Shown piece by piece: positions 23,565 through 33,548 of a stretch of DNA of 64,000 nt (position 1 is the first letter of the stretch; each line of letters opens with the position of its first letter). Source of the stretch: Candidatus Gastranaerophilales bacterium (GTDB lineage Bacteria; Cyanobacteriota; Vampirovibrionia; Gastranaerophilales; Gastranaerophilaceae); the NCBI GenBank assembly GCA_944326545.1, contig CALVEH010000008.1, positions 39,825 to 103,824 of the forward strand, read 5' to 3'. Under the pieces are notes generated by a model. That model did not search any database. It saw only the letters and a program-made list of their open reading frames with translations, and was not told the origin of the DNA. Position numbers and translations under genes: made by a program.

Positions 23565-25029
23565 CAGTAATACTACTCACCTCAAAAGAGAGGTATTGGT
23601 TAGCTTAATTCAAGCTTTTATTAATCAAGAAATGGGTAATCTTAGAGAATTACCTTTCAAAATGAGACCAAAACACGGCGAAGCTCCTTACAGATGTTGT
23701 ATCTATAAAGAAAGAGCTATCTTAAGACAAAGAACTATCGCCGGTCTTGGTATGAGCATTGAATCTGATGATGAAATGACATCATTAAATGACTATGCTA
23801 AAGCAGCAATGGAAAGAAAAGAACCTGAAAAAGAAATTCTTACGGTTGTTGATGCTGCTTGCAAAGGCTGTGTACCAAGCCGTGTATATGTTACAGAGTT
23901 ATGCCAAGGTTGCGTTGCCAGACCTTGTGTATCTACTTGTAAATTTGGTGCAATCCAAATTAAAGACGGTCGTTCTGTAATAGATGGCGAAAAATGTAAA
24001 AACTGCGGCATGTGTATGCAAGTTTGCCCATACAGCGCGATTGTTAAAATAAAAGTTCCTTGTGAAGACGCTTGCCCTGTAGGCGCAATCCACAAAAACG
24101 AAATGGGACATGCCGTTATAGACTTTGACAAGTGCATAAGCTGTGGTGCTTGTGTTGGAGCTTGTCCGTTTGCAGCCGTTCATGAAAAGAGCGAAATAAT
24201 CGACATATTAAAAGAAATGAAAGCCGGCAAAAAAGTAGTTGCAATGGTTGCTCCTGCTGTTGTTGGTCAACTTCCTGTTTCTTTAAATAAAATTGCACAA
24301 GCTCTTGTTGATTCAGGCTTCTCAGAAGTTTTTGAAGTTGCACAAGGTGCAGACACAACAGCAAGAACAGAAGCAGAAGACTTCAAAGAAAGAATGGAAA
24401 GCGGTGCTGAATTTATGACAACATCTTGTTGTGCAGCATACAACGAACTTGTTGACAAACATATTCCAGAAATGGCTCCGTTCCGTTCTGAAACAAGAAC
24501 GCCAATGCACTATACTGCAAAATTTGTAAAAGAGCAGTATCCTGATGCAGTGACTGTTTTCATCGGACCTTGTGTTGCAAAGAGAAAAGAAGCACAAAAA
24601 GATGAATACACTGACTATGTAATGAACTTTGAAGAAATGGGTGCTTTATTTGTTGCATTAAACATAGAAGTTGCAAACTGTGAGGACTATCAATTTGCAA
24701 ATGAAGCATCAAAAGAAGGCAGAAACTTCGCAATTACAGGCGGTGTTGCAGAATCTGTAAAAGTTGCATTGAAAGACTTCCCAGAGCTTTATCCAACTTG
24801 TGTGAACGGATTGAACCCAAAATCAGTTCGTGATCTCAAAAACTGGGCTAAAAAGGGACAATGTCCAGAAGGCAATCTTGTTGAAATCATGGCTTGCGAA
24901 GGCGGTTGTGTTGCAGGTTCAGCTTGTTTGAACAGTAAGAGAATAACTACTAAAAAGATTCAAGCTTATGCAGGTGAAAGTAAATGTATTAACGACTTAC
25001 CTGAGATTGAGCCTAAATCCGCAAAATAA
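23557..25029 (+). CDS. [FeFe]-hydrogenase, catalytic, Group B-like
   Basis: 490 aa. N-terminal cysteine-rich region (C102, C105, C116, C119, C124, C128) followed by two [4Fe-4S] motifs (C147/150/153/157 and C193/196/199/203). H-cluster motifs: L1 TSCCAA (289-294) keeps both cysteines including the proton-relay one, L2 IGPCVAKRKE, L3 EIMACEGGCVAGSAC (about 446-460). It would evolve H2 using reduced ferredoxin in the cytoplasm. Ends in front of a strong terminator. Maturases HydE/F/G are not in the window and must be elsewhere if it is active. Confidence 0.92.
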   Translation: MDNSNTTHLKREVLVSLIQAFINQEMGNLRELPFKMRPKHGEAPYRCCIYKERAILRQRTIAGLGMSIESDDEMTSLNDYAKAAMERKEPEKEILTVVDAACKGCVPSRVYVTELCQGCVARPCVSTCKFGAIQIKDGRSVIDGEKCKNCGMCMQVCPYSAIVKIKVPCEDACPVGAIHKNEMGHAVIDFDKCISCGACVGACPFAAVHEKSEIIDILKEMKAGKKVVAMVAPAVVGQLPVSLNKIAQALVDSGFSEVFEVAQGADTTARTEAEDFKERMESGAEFMTTSCCAAYNELVDKHIPEMAPFRSETRTPMHYTAKFVKEQYPDAVTVFIGPCVAKRKEAQKDEYTDYVMNFEEMGALFVALNIEVANCEDYQFANEASKEGRNFAITGGVAESVKVALKDFPELYPTCVNGLNPKSVRDLKNWAKKGQCPEGNLVEIMACEGGCVAGSACLNSKRITTKKIQAYAGESKCINDLPEIEPKSAK

Positions 25030-25043
25030 TAGTTAAAGATTAT

Positions 25044-25078
25044 AAAAAAGGCATCTGTTAAAACAGATGCCTTTTTTT
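25044..25078. terminator. Bidirectional terminator
   Basis: AAAAAAGGCATCTGTT and its complement with a short loop and T-runs both ways, between the convergent hydrogenase and flavoprotein genes. Confidence 0.9.
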
Positions 25079-25080
25079 AT

Positions 25081-25623
25081 TTATAAACTTAAGCCTGCAT
25101 TATATGCTTCTTGCATTGCAGGTGTGTTTTTTACCTCGCCTTTTTGCCATACTCCGGGGGCATAGATACATTGTTTTTCAACAGATCCATCAAGACATGC
25201 AAGAAATCCCCTAAAACCATCAAATGTTCTGTCTAACATTCTTTTGTTTCCGTCGGCAGCAGTTACAATAAAGTAAAATTCTTTATTTTTTATGCTTGTA
25301 TATTTAGAACAGCATCTGTCTATAAACATTTTCATTTGAGCATTCATTGTATAAAAATACACAGGAGTTGCCATAGCAATAACGTCTGCCTCTATCATTT
25401 TATTAACAAGTTCTGACATATCATCTTTTTGGAAGCAGTCTTTATATCCGTTGCTAACACAATATCCGCATCCTGTGCAACAATTAATATTTTTATCTTT
25501 TAAAAATATTTTTTCAGCATTGTTTCCTGCTTCTTTTGCTCCTTTAACAAATTCATCACAAAGAATGTCGGAATTTCCTCCTTTTCTTGGGCTTGCAGAT
25601 ATTACAAGAACTTTTTTACTCAT
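25081..25623 (-). CDS. Iron-sulfur flavoprotein / NADPH-dependent FMN reductase family
   Basis: 180 aa flavodoxin-like fold. SASPRKGGNSDILCDEF (about 10-26) is the FMN phosphate loop. The compact cysteine cluster CCTGCGYC with a further C about 8 residues on (KDCF) fits the [4Fe-4S] site of iron-sulfur flavoproteins. TPVYFYTMNAQMKMFIDR is the conserved family segment. Members carry electrons between ferredoxin and small oxidants in anaerobes; precise partner unknown. Convergent to the hydrogenase. Confidence 0.85.
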   Translation of the reverse strand: MSKKVLVISASPRKGGNSDILCDEFVKGAKEAGNNAEKIFLKDKNINCCTGCGYCVSNGYKDCFQKDDMSELVNKMIEADVIAMATPVYFYTMNAQMKMFIDRCCSKYTSIKNKEFYFIVTAADGNKRMLDRTFDGFRGFLACLDGSVEKQCIYAPGVWQKGEVKNTPAMQEAYNAGLSL

Positions 25624-25776
25624 ATTTAACCCTCACTTTTTAAATATTTTCACCATAAAGACTATAAACCTGAGAGTACACTCTCAGTCAAGACTTTTAT
25701 TAAAAATGAACATTGTTTTTTTTTAATCGTTATAAAAAGTGGAAGGCAAATTGGAATTAAGAGTAAAGGAGATTAT

Positions 25777-26133
25777 ATGAAAAAGAAATTTTTATCACTA
25801 TTTATTATCGGTTGTTTATTTGCAGGAATGGGGCTAAGCTCAGAATGTTTTGCAGCTCCGCACGAAGGTCTTAAACATAACCAACATAAAGAATTAAGTC
25901 ACAAAAATGCACACAAAAAGCCGGCAAAGCAAGTTTCAAAAAAACATACCCAAAGAGCATCGGCAAAAAGACACCAACAAGTTCAAAAAAACAGACAAGC
26001 ACATTTTAAAGCCCAAAAACAGCATCAAAAAAACGTAAAAAAATACAATAAAAGTCAACAAAAAATTAACAAGCACCAAAACAAAAAACATAATTTTAAC
26101 AAAAATCACAACAGACACCACAACAGAAGATAA
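25777..26133 (+). CDS. Exported highly basic His/Lys/Gln/Asn-rich protein
   Basis: 118 aa. Signal peptide MKKKFLSLFIIGCLFAGMG with cleavage about CFA-AP (residue 27). The mature 90 residues are almost wholly H, K, Q, N, R and A, with no acidic residues after about residue 40 and no fold motif. Could bind metals through its many histidines, or a polyanion such as envelope polysaccharide or nucleic acid. Good ribosome site AAGGAG. Low-complexity composition makes homology uninformative. Confidence 0.7.
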   Translation: MKKKFLSLFIIGCLFAGMGLSSECFAAPHEGLKHNQHKELSHKNAHKKPAKQVSKKHTQRASAKRHQQVQKNRQAHFKAQKQHQKNVKKYNKSQQKINKHQNKKHNFNKNHNRHHNRR

Positions 26134-26137
26134 AAAA

Positions 26138-26167
26138 TAAACACACCTCACTATGAGGTGTGTTTTT
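26138..26167 (+). terminator. Terminator after basic protein
   Basis: AAACACACCTCA-CTA-TGAGGTGTGTTT followed by Ts. Confidence 0.85.
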
Positions 26168-26207
26168 GTATTAAAATTAAAGTGTATTTAAAAAGGATTT
26201 TGATAAT

Positions 26208-26456
26208 ATGCCAATTCACGCTATTACCCCATCTTCACCTACACAGAACTCAAAGAACAAATTCACTTTAAAAAAACTGCTGAAAAATTCTGTAAGAGAT
26301 ACAGGATACGCAGCTGCAGCTTTTGGTATAACAAGTGCAATTGCAGGGGCAAATAAAAAAATAAAATTACATAAAAATTTGGCATATTTGTCAGGACTTT
26401 TTACTTTATTGCACATTGGCATAATTGAGTATTATAAACACCGTAAAGCAAAATAA
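26208..26456 (+). CDS. Small membrane protein of unknown function
   Basis: 82 aa beginning MPIHAITPSS, the same MPIH start as the EF-hand repeat protein at 39310. Two hydrophobic helices (about 34-46 and 55-74) separated by NKKIKLHKN and ending in a basic tail YYKHRKAK, a hairpin topology with both ends probably cytoplasmic. AAAGGA lies about 9 bases upstream of ATG. No recognised family. Confidence 0.6.
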   Translation: MPIHAITPSSPTQNSKNKFTLKKLLKNSVRDTGYAAAAFGITSAIAGANKKIKLHKNLAYLSGLFTLLHIGIIEYYKHRKAK

Positions 26457-26483
26457 ATTCACGTGTTTAATACAAATGAAAGC

Positions 26484-26512
26484 TTGATTATAATTCATGT
26501 TTAATTTATAAC
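26484..26512 (+). promoter_or_regulatory. gap promoter
   Basis: TTGATT, 17-base spacer, TATAAC, 45 bases upstream of the gap start, which has a strong AGAGGAG ribosome site. Confidence 0.65.
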
Positions 26513-26554
26513 ATGGGAGTATTTAATACACAGTAAAAAAAGAAGAGGAGCTAA

Positions 26555-27565
<1,011 letters not shown>

Positions 27566-27583
27566 TTTTTCTAACAAACATTT

Positions 27584-27612
27584 AAAAGAGCGGTTTAAAA
27601 CCGCTCTTTTTT
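27584..27612 (+). terminator. gap terminator
   Basis: AAAAGAGCGGTTT-AA-AACCGCTCTTTT with T-run. Confidence 0.9.
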
Positions 27613-27613
27613 G

Positions 27614-28183
27614 TTATCCTATATACTCAAGCATTTCATTTTTAAATTTTTGAGACAGCACCTTTGCTCCGGCACGAACATTTTTTGGATAGTGAGCAGA
27701 ATCAATAAGCCTTGTAAATTCATCCTCGTTCTTGCATCTTGGTTCATAAAAACAGAATGAATCCTTGGCTTCATCAGAATATATATATGAATTTTCTACT
27801 TTTAGTTTTTCATTTGGCATAACCTTAATTTTTTCTAAAAGTCTAAATATTTTGTTAAAAATTTTAAAATTCTCAGAGGTCATTTCAAGATCTTTTCCAT
27901 TTAGAAAATAAGATTTTTCTTTTTCACCCGTATCTAAATTCACAAATTCATCATAATCAATATTAAGTGTTTTAGCATTGTATTGGTTAGGATATTTTTT
28001 CAAAATCTCTCTAAAATCGTCTAGATCATTGTCACCCTCGTTATTGAGCTCAACATGCAAGTTCACGTGTTTACCTTTTGGAATAGTGACCTCAAACATT
28101 GCTCCTTTGTTCAATATTTCGTCTTTTTCTTGAATATGTGCCTGTGCACCGGCATTTTTTATGCCTTGAAAACTTATATTCAT
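27614..28183 (-). CDS. Hypothetical protein with N-terminal SFQG motif
   Basis: 189 aa from ATG at 28183, 7 bases after AAAGGAGA; a longer frame to 28213 includes the ribosome site and is rejected. Starts MNISFQGIKNAG, the FKG-like motif at residues 4-7. Predominantly mixed alpha/beta soluble protein with charged segments (NEGDNDLDDFREILKKY) and YPKNVRAGAKVLSQKF near the end. No membrane segment, no catalytic signature recognised. Such short lineage-specific proteins are frequent in this genome. Confidence 0.6.
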   Translation of the reverse strand: MNISFQGIKNAGAQAHIQEKDEILNKGAMFEVTIPKGKHVNLHVELNNEGDNDLDDFREILKKYPNQYNAKTLNIDYDEFVNLDTGEKEKSYFLNGKDLEMTSENFKIFNKIFRLLEKIKVMPNEKLKVENSYIYSDEAKDSFCFYEPRCKNEDEFTRLIDSAHYPKNVRAGAKVLSQKFKNEMLEYIG

Positions 28184-28248
28184 ACAAAATTCTCCTTTGA
28201 ATATACAAAGCACCTATAATATATTTTTTGCTAGTTTTTTAACTTTGT

Positions 28249-28941
28249 TTAAGAAAATAAACCTAACTGAGAAGATGTTTCTTCTTCTTCACCAAGGATT
28301 TTACGCAAAAACTTAGCTCTGTGCCATTTTGTGGGACCGTATTTTTTTATTGCATCTACGTGAGAAGCTGTCAAATAGCCTTTATTCTGCTCCCAACCGT
28401 ATTGAGGATATTCTACAGAAAGCTCCTTCATAAATCTGTCACGCTCAACTTTAGCAAGAATACTTGCAGCAGCTATTGCCGCTGATTTAGAATCACCTTT
28501 TACTACAGTAATTTGTGGTTTATTAAAGTTTTTAATTTTTTTGTTACCATCAACCAAAACCAAGCATTTTTTAGAATTTAATCTGTTTTCAACATCAACA
28601 CAAGATATTCGCATACATTCCAAAGAAGTATTTAGAATATTCATTTTTTCGATATCTTCTACACTTCCTTGTTGAATCTTGTATATGCAATTTTCTTTAA
28701 TAATATCGTATAATTCCTCTCTATGCTTTTCTGACAATTGTTTTGAGTCATTTAAAATTGCCAATTTTTCAAAAAGAGCATCATTTATTTGCGTAAAACA
28801 AACAGCAGCTGCAAAAACAGGACCGGCTCCAGGGCCTCGGCCTGCTTCATCAGTACCTATAATATACTCATAGTCTTGTTTATGAGTATGGTCAAATTCA
28901 AAAAGCTCGTGTATTTTAGTTTTCTGTTTTGTCGTCATCAA
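28249..28941 (-). CDS. rnhB: Ribonuclease HII
   Basis: 230 aa. IGTDEAGRGPGAGPVFAAAV carries the first catalytic Asp-Glu pair; LVDGNKKIKNF and VVKGDSKSAAIAAASILAKVERD give the other acidic residues; YPQYGWEQNKGYLTASH is the RnhB C-terminal block. It removes ribonucleotides from RNA/DNA hybrids. Overlaps ylqF by 26 bases; the order rplS-ylqF-rnhB is a common conserved arrangement. Confidence 0.96.
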   Translation of the reverse strand: MMTTKQKTKIHELFEFDHTHKQDYEYIIGTDEAGRGPGAGPVFAAAVCFTQINDALFEKLAILNDSKQLSEKHREELYDIIKENCIYKIQQGSVEDIEKMNILNTSLECMRISCVDVENRLNSKKCLVLVDGNKKIKNFNKPQITVVKGDSKSAAIAAASILAKVERDRFMKELSVEYPQYGWEQNKGYLTASHVDAIKKYGPTKWHRAKFLRKILGEEEETSSQLGLFS

Positions 28942-29761
28942 GAATAAACTTTCCTATTCTACCAGCTCTAAAATCAGTTAAAACCATAACCGCTGTTCTA
29001 ACAGTATCAGGTTCAGAATTTTTAACAATCCAGTTTCTGCTTTTTGCTATTTCAGAAAGAGTAAACTCACTATCTATTTTATAATATTCTTTAACTGCTT
29101 GGGGATATTTTTCTTTTAAAATATCAAGAAGCTCTTGTGCGACTTCTTCGTTTTCATAGGCGTTTTCGCTGACAGAATTCACCATAGCAAGCTTTCCTGC
29201 CTTGAATTGGTCTTCTTGTTTAAGAGGAATAATCCCTGGTGTGTCTAAAAGGTCTATTTTGGGGTTAACCCTAACCCATTGTTGTTGTCTTGTTACACCA
29301 GCTTTTGCCCCAACTTTAGTTTTTCCTTTTTTTATCAATTTATTTATAATGCTTGATTTACCAACGTTAGGCATACCAACAACAATTACTCTTGCAGGTC
29401 TTGGAAGTAGCCCTTTTGCAACAAGTTTATCAATTTTAGGCTTGGCAAGTTCAATGACTTTGTTTACGATAGTTGAAATATCATTGTTTTTTGAAGCACA
29501 CGAAGCAATAACAGGGAAACCTGTTTGTTGTTGGTAAAACTTTATCCATTCTTTTAATTTTGTTTCATCTGCAAGATCAGCTTTGTTTAAAACAATAAGT
29601 CGTGGCTTTTCTCCAAGCAGTTTTTTTATATCCGGATAAACAGAGCTTTCAGGAATACGAGCGTCTAAGACCTCGATTACAACATCAACAAGGTTGACAA
29701 GTTCTTTTAGCTTTTTCTCCGCTTTAGCAATATGCCCTGGGTACCAGTGAATGTGTGCCAT
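28916..29761 (-). CDS. ylqF: Ribosome biogenesis GTPase YlqF/RbgA
   Basis: 281 aa, circularly permuted GTPase: G4 LNKAD precedes G1 GMPNVGKSSIINKL, then G3 LLDTPGI. The N-terminal HWYPGHIAKAEKKL is typical. It assists late assembly of the large ribosomal subunit, fitting its place after the L19 gene. 84 bases after rplS with a hairpin between (29794-29825) that may lower expression. Confidence 0.95.
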   Translation of the reverse strand: MAHIHWYPGHIAKAEKKLKELVNLVDVVIEVLDARIPESSVYPDIKKLLGEKPRLIVLNKADLADETKLKEWIKFYQQQTGFPVIASCASKNNDISTIVNKVIELAKPKIDKLVAKGLLPRPARVIVVGMPNVGKSSIINKLIKKGKTKVGAKAGVTRQQQWVRVNPKIDLLDTPGIIPLKQEDQFKAGKLAMVNSVSENAYENEEVAQELLDILKEKYPQAVKEYYKIDSEFTLSEIAKSRNWIVKNSEPDTVRTAVMVLTDFRAGRIGKFILDDDKTEN

Positions 29762-29793
29762 ACAATTTACCTTTTTCCATTAAGTGTTTATAT

Positions 29794-29825
29794 AAATAAA
29801 GCGGCAAATCTCTTGCCGCTTATTT
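29794..29825 (-). terminator. Hairpin between rplS and ylqF
   Basis: AAATAAAGCGGCAA / TTGCCGCTTATTT, loop about 5 bases; likely partial terminator after rplS. Confidence 0.75.
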
Positions 29826-29845
29826 CTGTTTTAAAAATCTCAAAA

Positions 29846-30202
29846 TTATCTTTTTTCGATTTTTTCTTTAATTCTTGTAGCTTTACCAGAACGTTCTCTG
29901 AGGTAGTAAAGTTTAGCTCTTCTAACATCACCACGTCTAACAACTTGGATTTTTTCAAGTCTTGGAGAGTAAACAGGGAAAACTCTTTCTACGCCAACGC
30001 CTTGGAAAGTCTTTCTAACAGTAATAGTTTTACCTACGCCTGAGCCTCTCTTTTTAATGATGATACCTTCGAAAGCCTGAGTTCTTTCTTTGTTACCTTC
30101 GATGATTCTTACGAAAACTTTAACAGTATCTCCGGGATTTAATTCAGGAAGATTGCTGTTTTCAACATGTTTTTTTCCTAATGCTTCAACTATCGGATTC
30201 AT
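29846..30202 (-). CDS. rplS: 50S ribosomal protein L19
   Basis: 118 aa with [32 protein letters not shown] and [21 protein letters not shown], all L19 hallmarks; C-terminus [20 protein letters not shown]. Structural protein at the subunit interface. Not accompanied by rpsP-rimM-trmD. A promoter lies at 30270-30298 and the leader is about 60 bases. Confidence 0.97.
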   Translation of the reverse strand: MNPIVEALGKKHVENSNLPELNPGDTVKVFVRIIEGNKERTQAFEGIIIKKRGSGVGKTITVRKTFQGVGVERVFPVYSPRLEKIQVVRRGDVRRAKLYYLRERSGKATRIKEKIEKR

Positions 30203-30269
30203 TGTTTTATTCCTTTATTACTATAATTAAATTGCTACACGACAGCCACATTTTGGTGACAATAAATGT

Positions 30270-30298
30270 ATCTTAATAAAAACATATTCATATATCAA
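30270..30298 (-). promoter_or_regulatory. rplS promoter
   Basis: Minus strand TTGATA, 17-base spacer, TAAGAT. Confidence 0.5.
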
Positions 30299-30324
30299 GG
30301 GGGGACGTCTGCTTGGGTTAAGAT

Positions 30325-31320
30325 TTAGCAACATTTAAAAGAATTTTTAAGAGAGGTTATATAATTTACACTCCTATCAATTTGTTCTTCATTAATCTCA
30401 CCAATCTTTACAGCGTTTATAATTTGCTCTATGAGTGCGATTGTTTTTTCATCAGCATTTCTGTATATAAACATATTTACACCTGCATTTATAGCTCTTT
30501 TGCAGGCCTCAAAAGGAGTGAATCTTTTTATTCCACCCATAACCATATCATCAGAAATAATAAGCCCCTTAAAGCAAAGATTGTTTCTTAAATAATTTAT
30601 AACATTTTTAGATATTGAAGCAGGGACTTTATCTTTGTCAAAAGCAGTATAATGAATATGAGCAACCATAATAGCAGGAACATCATTAATCAAAGCTTTA
30701 AATGGTTTTATATGTACAGATTCAAGCTCTTGCATACTCAAATTTAAAACAGGCATATCAAGGTGAGAATCGACATTAGTTTCTCCGTGACCAGGAAAAT
30801 GCTTGCCAACAGGGATAATATTGTTCTTTTTGTAAGTTTCTGCTGCAATTTTTCCAAATTTGATAACTTCATCAGGGTCATAAGAGTATGAACGTTCTGC
30901 GATAATAGGGTTGTTAGGATTTGTATCAACATCCAACACAGGAGCAAAATTCATATTCAACCCCAGATAATTAAGTTCTTGCGAAATCCATTGCGTTTGT
31001 TGTTCTACAAAAGCCGGGCCTTTTTTGGCTGCATCTCTGGCACTCAAATAGTGAGAACCACCATATAGGTTCAATGTTCTTTCTACTCGACCACCTTCTT
31101 GATCAATGCTTAAAAACGGTTTAAATAAAGCATTTTCTCTTATTATTTGCACAGCATTTCTAAACTTTTCTTTTTCAACAATGTTTCTTGTAAAGAATAT
31201 TACACCGCCCAAACCTTTTTTTAATGCGCTCATAAACTCTGCACAAGCAAGCGGGTTTTCCTCCTCATACCCAAGAATAAACATTTGATAAATTTTTTGT
31301 TCCAGCCTCATATTATCCAT
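30325..31320 (-). CDS. nagZ: Glycoside hydrolase family 3 beta-N-acetylhexosaminidase (NagZ-like)
   Basis: 331 aa, single GH3 TIM-barrel as in NagZ. LSIDQEGGRVERT, KHFPGHGETNVDSHLDMP (catalytic Asp-His loop) and LIISDDMVMGGIKRF (nucleophile Asp) are diagnostic. NagZ removes N-acetylglucosamine from 1,6-anhydro-muropeptides during wall recycling in the cytoplasm; no signal peptide is present. Follows transketolase on the same strand but is separated by a terminator. Confidence 0.93.
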   Translation of the reverse strand: MDNMRLEQKIYQMFILGYEEENPLACAEFMSALKKGLGGVIFFTRNIVEKEKFRNAVQIIRENALFKPFLSIDQEGGRVERTLNLYGGSHYLSARDAAKKGPAFVEQQTQWISQELNYLGLNMNFAPVLDVDTNPNNPIIAERSYSYDPDEVIKFGKIAAETYKKNNIIPVGKHFPGHGETNVDSHLDMPVLNLSMQELESVHIKPFKALINDVPAIMVAHIHYTAFDKDKVPASISKNVINYLRNNLCFKGLIISDDMVMGGIKRFTPFEACKRAINAGVNMFIYRNADEKTIALIEQIINAVKIGEINEEQIDRSVNYITSLKNSFKCC

Positions 31321-31361
31321 AACTAAATTTTATAACAAACGCAACAAATCGATGAATAATA

Positions 31362-31396
31362 AAAAAAGCTTAACTACAAAATAGTTAAGCTTTTTA
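31362..31396 (-). terminator. tkt terminator
   Basis: AAAAAGCTTAACTA / TAGTTAAGCTTTTT with T-runs both ways. Confidence 0.85.
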
Positions 31397-31411
31397 TGAT
31401 TAAAAACATTC

Positions 31412-33397
31412 TTAAAACATTGATTTTACAGTTTTTACAACATTTTCAACAGTAAAACCAAATTTTTCAAAAAGAACTTTTGCTGGAGCTGAAGCACCAA
31501 ACTTATCCATTGTGACATATTTGCCGTCTAAACCGACATAATTGCCCCAACCAAAGCTTACACCAGCCTCAACAACGACTCTTTTTCTGACATCAGGAAG
31601 CAAGACTGAATCCTTATAATCCTTGCTTTGAGCTTCAAAAAGTTCCATTGAAGGCATACTTACAACTCTAACATCAATATTGTCTTTCAAAAGTTCTTCT
31701 TTAGCTTTTATTGCCAAATCAACCTCTGAACCTGTTGCAATAATTATTCCGTCAGGTTTTTCTTTAGTTTCTTTAGCAATAACATAACCGCCCTTTAAAG
31801 CATCTTTTGAAGAATATTTGCATTGTTCAATATTTTGTCTTGTCAAAACCAATGCCACTGGTGTTTTTTTGCTTGTTAAAGCAACATACCAACCTGCAAT
31901 TGTTTCTTGTGCATCGGCAGGTCTATATACAATAAGGTTTGGAATCGCTCTTAACATAGAAAGATGTTCAACAGGCTGGTGCGTAGGCCCATCCTCACCA
32001 ACACCTATACTATCGTGAGTAAACACATATGTAACAGGTAATTCCATAAGAGAAGACAATCTCATCATAGGCTTCATATAGTCACTGAAGACAAAAAATG
32101 TTGCAACATAATTTTTTATACCGCCATACAATGCTAACCCGTTAGCAATCGCAGACATTGCTTGTTCTCTTACGCCATAGTGAATATTTCTGCCTGAGTA
32201 ATTTTGAGCACTGAACTCTCCTCCATCTTTTATGTAAGTTTTATTTGAAGGGCCAAGGTCAGCACTACCACCAATCATATTTGGAATAATATCTTTTACT
32301 CGGTTAATAACTTCACCAGATGTGCTTCTTGTAGCTGCAGCATTATCTGTACAAGCCCAGAATTTTTCGCTTTCCATCAGTTTATTTGCATCAACTTCAC
32401 TGTGATATTCATCCCAAAGAGCTTTCATTTCAGGATATTTTTCACAGTATTTTGCAAACATTTCATTCCACTGTGTTTCTTTTACCGTTTTTTCTTGTGC
32501 AATTTTTTTACAGTGGTCATAAACGTCCTGAGGAACAACAAAGGCCTCATCACACTCCCAGCCGAGTGTTTTTCTGAGTTCTGCAACGTTTTCAACACCC
32601 AAAGGTTCACCGTGAGAAGAAGCTTTGCCTTGTTTAGCAGGACAACCGTAACCTATTTGAGTTTTTACGGTAATAAATGACGGTTTTGTTTTTTCTGCTT
32701 TAGCTTGTTCAATTGCTTTTGCAATAGCATCCATATCATTGCCGTCTTCTACAGTAATTGTTTGGAATCCCAAAGCTTGCATACGTTTTTCTACATCTTC
32801 AGTGAAAGTAATATCAGTATCACCTTCAATTGTGATTTTATTGCTGTCATAAATTACAATTAATTTTCCAAGTTTAAGATTACCTGCAAGAGAAAAAGCT
32901 TCCGAAGAAACGCCTTCCATTAAGCAGCCATCGCCACCTAAAACATAAGTGTAGTGATCAACAACAGGATAATCAGGCTTGTTAAAAACAGAAGCCAAAT
33001 GAGCCTCAGCCATAGCCATACCTACAGCCATTCCCATGCCTGCACCTAAAGGCCCGGTCGTAGCTTCAACAAACGGAGTATGAGCATACTCAGGGTGCCC
33101 GGGAGTTTTAGAGCCCCATTGTCTAAAGTCTTTTATGTCATCAATAGACAAACCGCAATTAAACAAATGCAACAAGGCATACAAAAGCCCTGAGCCGTGA
33201 CCTGCAGACAAGATAAATCGATCTCTATTATACCAATAAGGGTTGTTAAAGCTAAAATTGAGATATCCTTTAAAAAGCGTATAAGCCATAGGTGCAGCAC
33301 CTAACGGTAATCCCGGATGTCCTGAATTTGCTTTTTGGATAGCATCTGCCGCCAATATACGTATTGCATTGACGGACTTTTCATCAATTTTAGTCAT
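31412..33397 (-). CDS. tkt: Transketolase
   Basis: 661 aa, usual length. N-terminal HPGLPLGAAPMAY, AGHGSGLLYALLH and GGDGCLMEGVSSEAFSLAG (thiamine diphosphate motif), FVFSDYMKPMMRLSS and THDSIGVGEDGPTHQPVEH in the pyrimidine domain, and a C-terminal transketolase domain. It moves two-carbon units in the non-oxidative pentose phosphate pathway. Single gene, strong ribosome site (AGAAGGGA). Confidence 0.97.
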   Translation of the reverse strand: MTKIDEKSVNAIRILAADAIQKANSGHPGLPLGAAPMAYTLFKGYLNFSFNNPYWYNRDRFILSAGHGSGLLYALLHLFNCGLSIDDIKDFRQWGSKTPGHPEYAHTPFVEATTGPLGAGMGMAVGMAMAEAHLASVFNKPDYPVVDHYTYVLGGDGCLMEGVSSEAFSLAGNLKLGKLIVIYDSNKITIEGDTDITFTEDVEKRMQALGFQTITVEDGNDMDAIAKAIEQAKAEKTKPSFITVKTQIGYGCPAKQGKASSHGEPLGVENVAELRKTLGWECDEAFVVPQDVYDHCKKIAQEKTVKETQWNEMFAKYCEKYPEMKALWDEYHSEVDANKLMESEKFWACTDNAAATRSTSGEVINRVKDIIPNMIGGSADLGPSNKTYIKDGGEFSAQNYSGRNIHYGVREQAMSAIANGLALYGGIKNYVATFFVFSDYMKPMMRLSSLMELPVTYVFTHDSIGVGEDGPTHQPVEHLSMLRAIPNLIVYRPADAQETIAGWYVALTSKKTPVALVLTRQNIEQCKYSSKDALKGGYVIAKETKEKPDGIIIATGSEVDLAIKAKEELLKDNIDVRVVSMPSMELFEAQSKDYKDSVLLPDVRKRVVVEAGVSFGWGNYVGLDGKYVTMDKFGASAPAKVLFEKFGFTVENVVKTVKSMF

Positions 33398-33548
33398 TCT
33401 TGTCCCTTCTAAATGTACATTTATACTACTTTAACTTTCTTATGGTATATATAATAATAACATTTTTTCAGAAAAAATCATCCCTTGCATACAGTAATAA
33501 CCAAAGTTTTTGTAGAAAAACGACTAAAAAAGTTGTAAAATCAGATAT

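Noticed and set aside
25777..26133. Basic 118-aa protein as an antimicrobial peptide or histone-like protein
   Set aside because: It has a signal peptide and no double-glycine or histone features; composition alone is insufficient.
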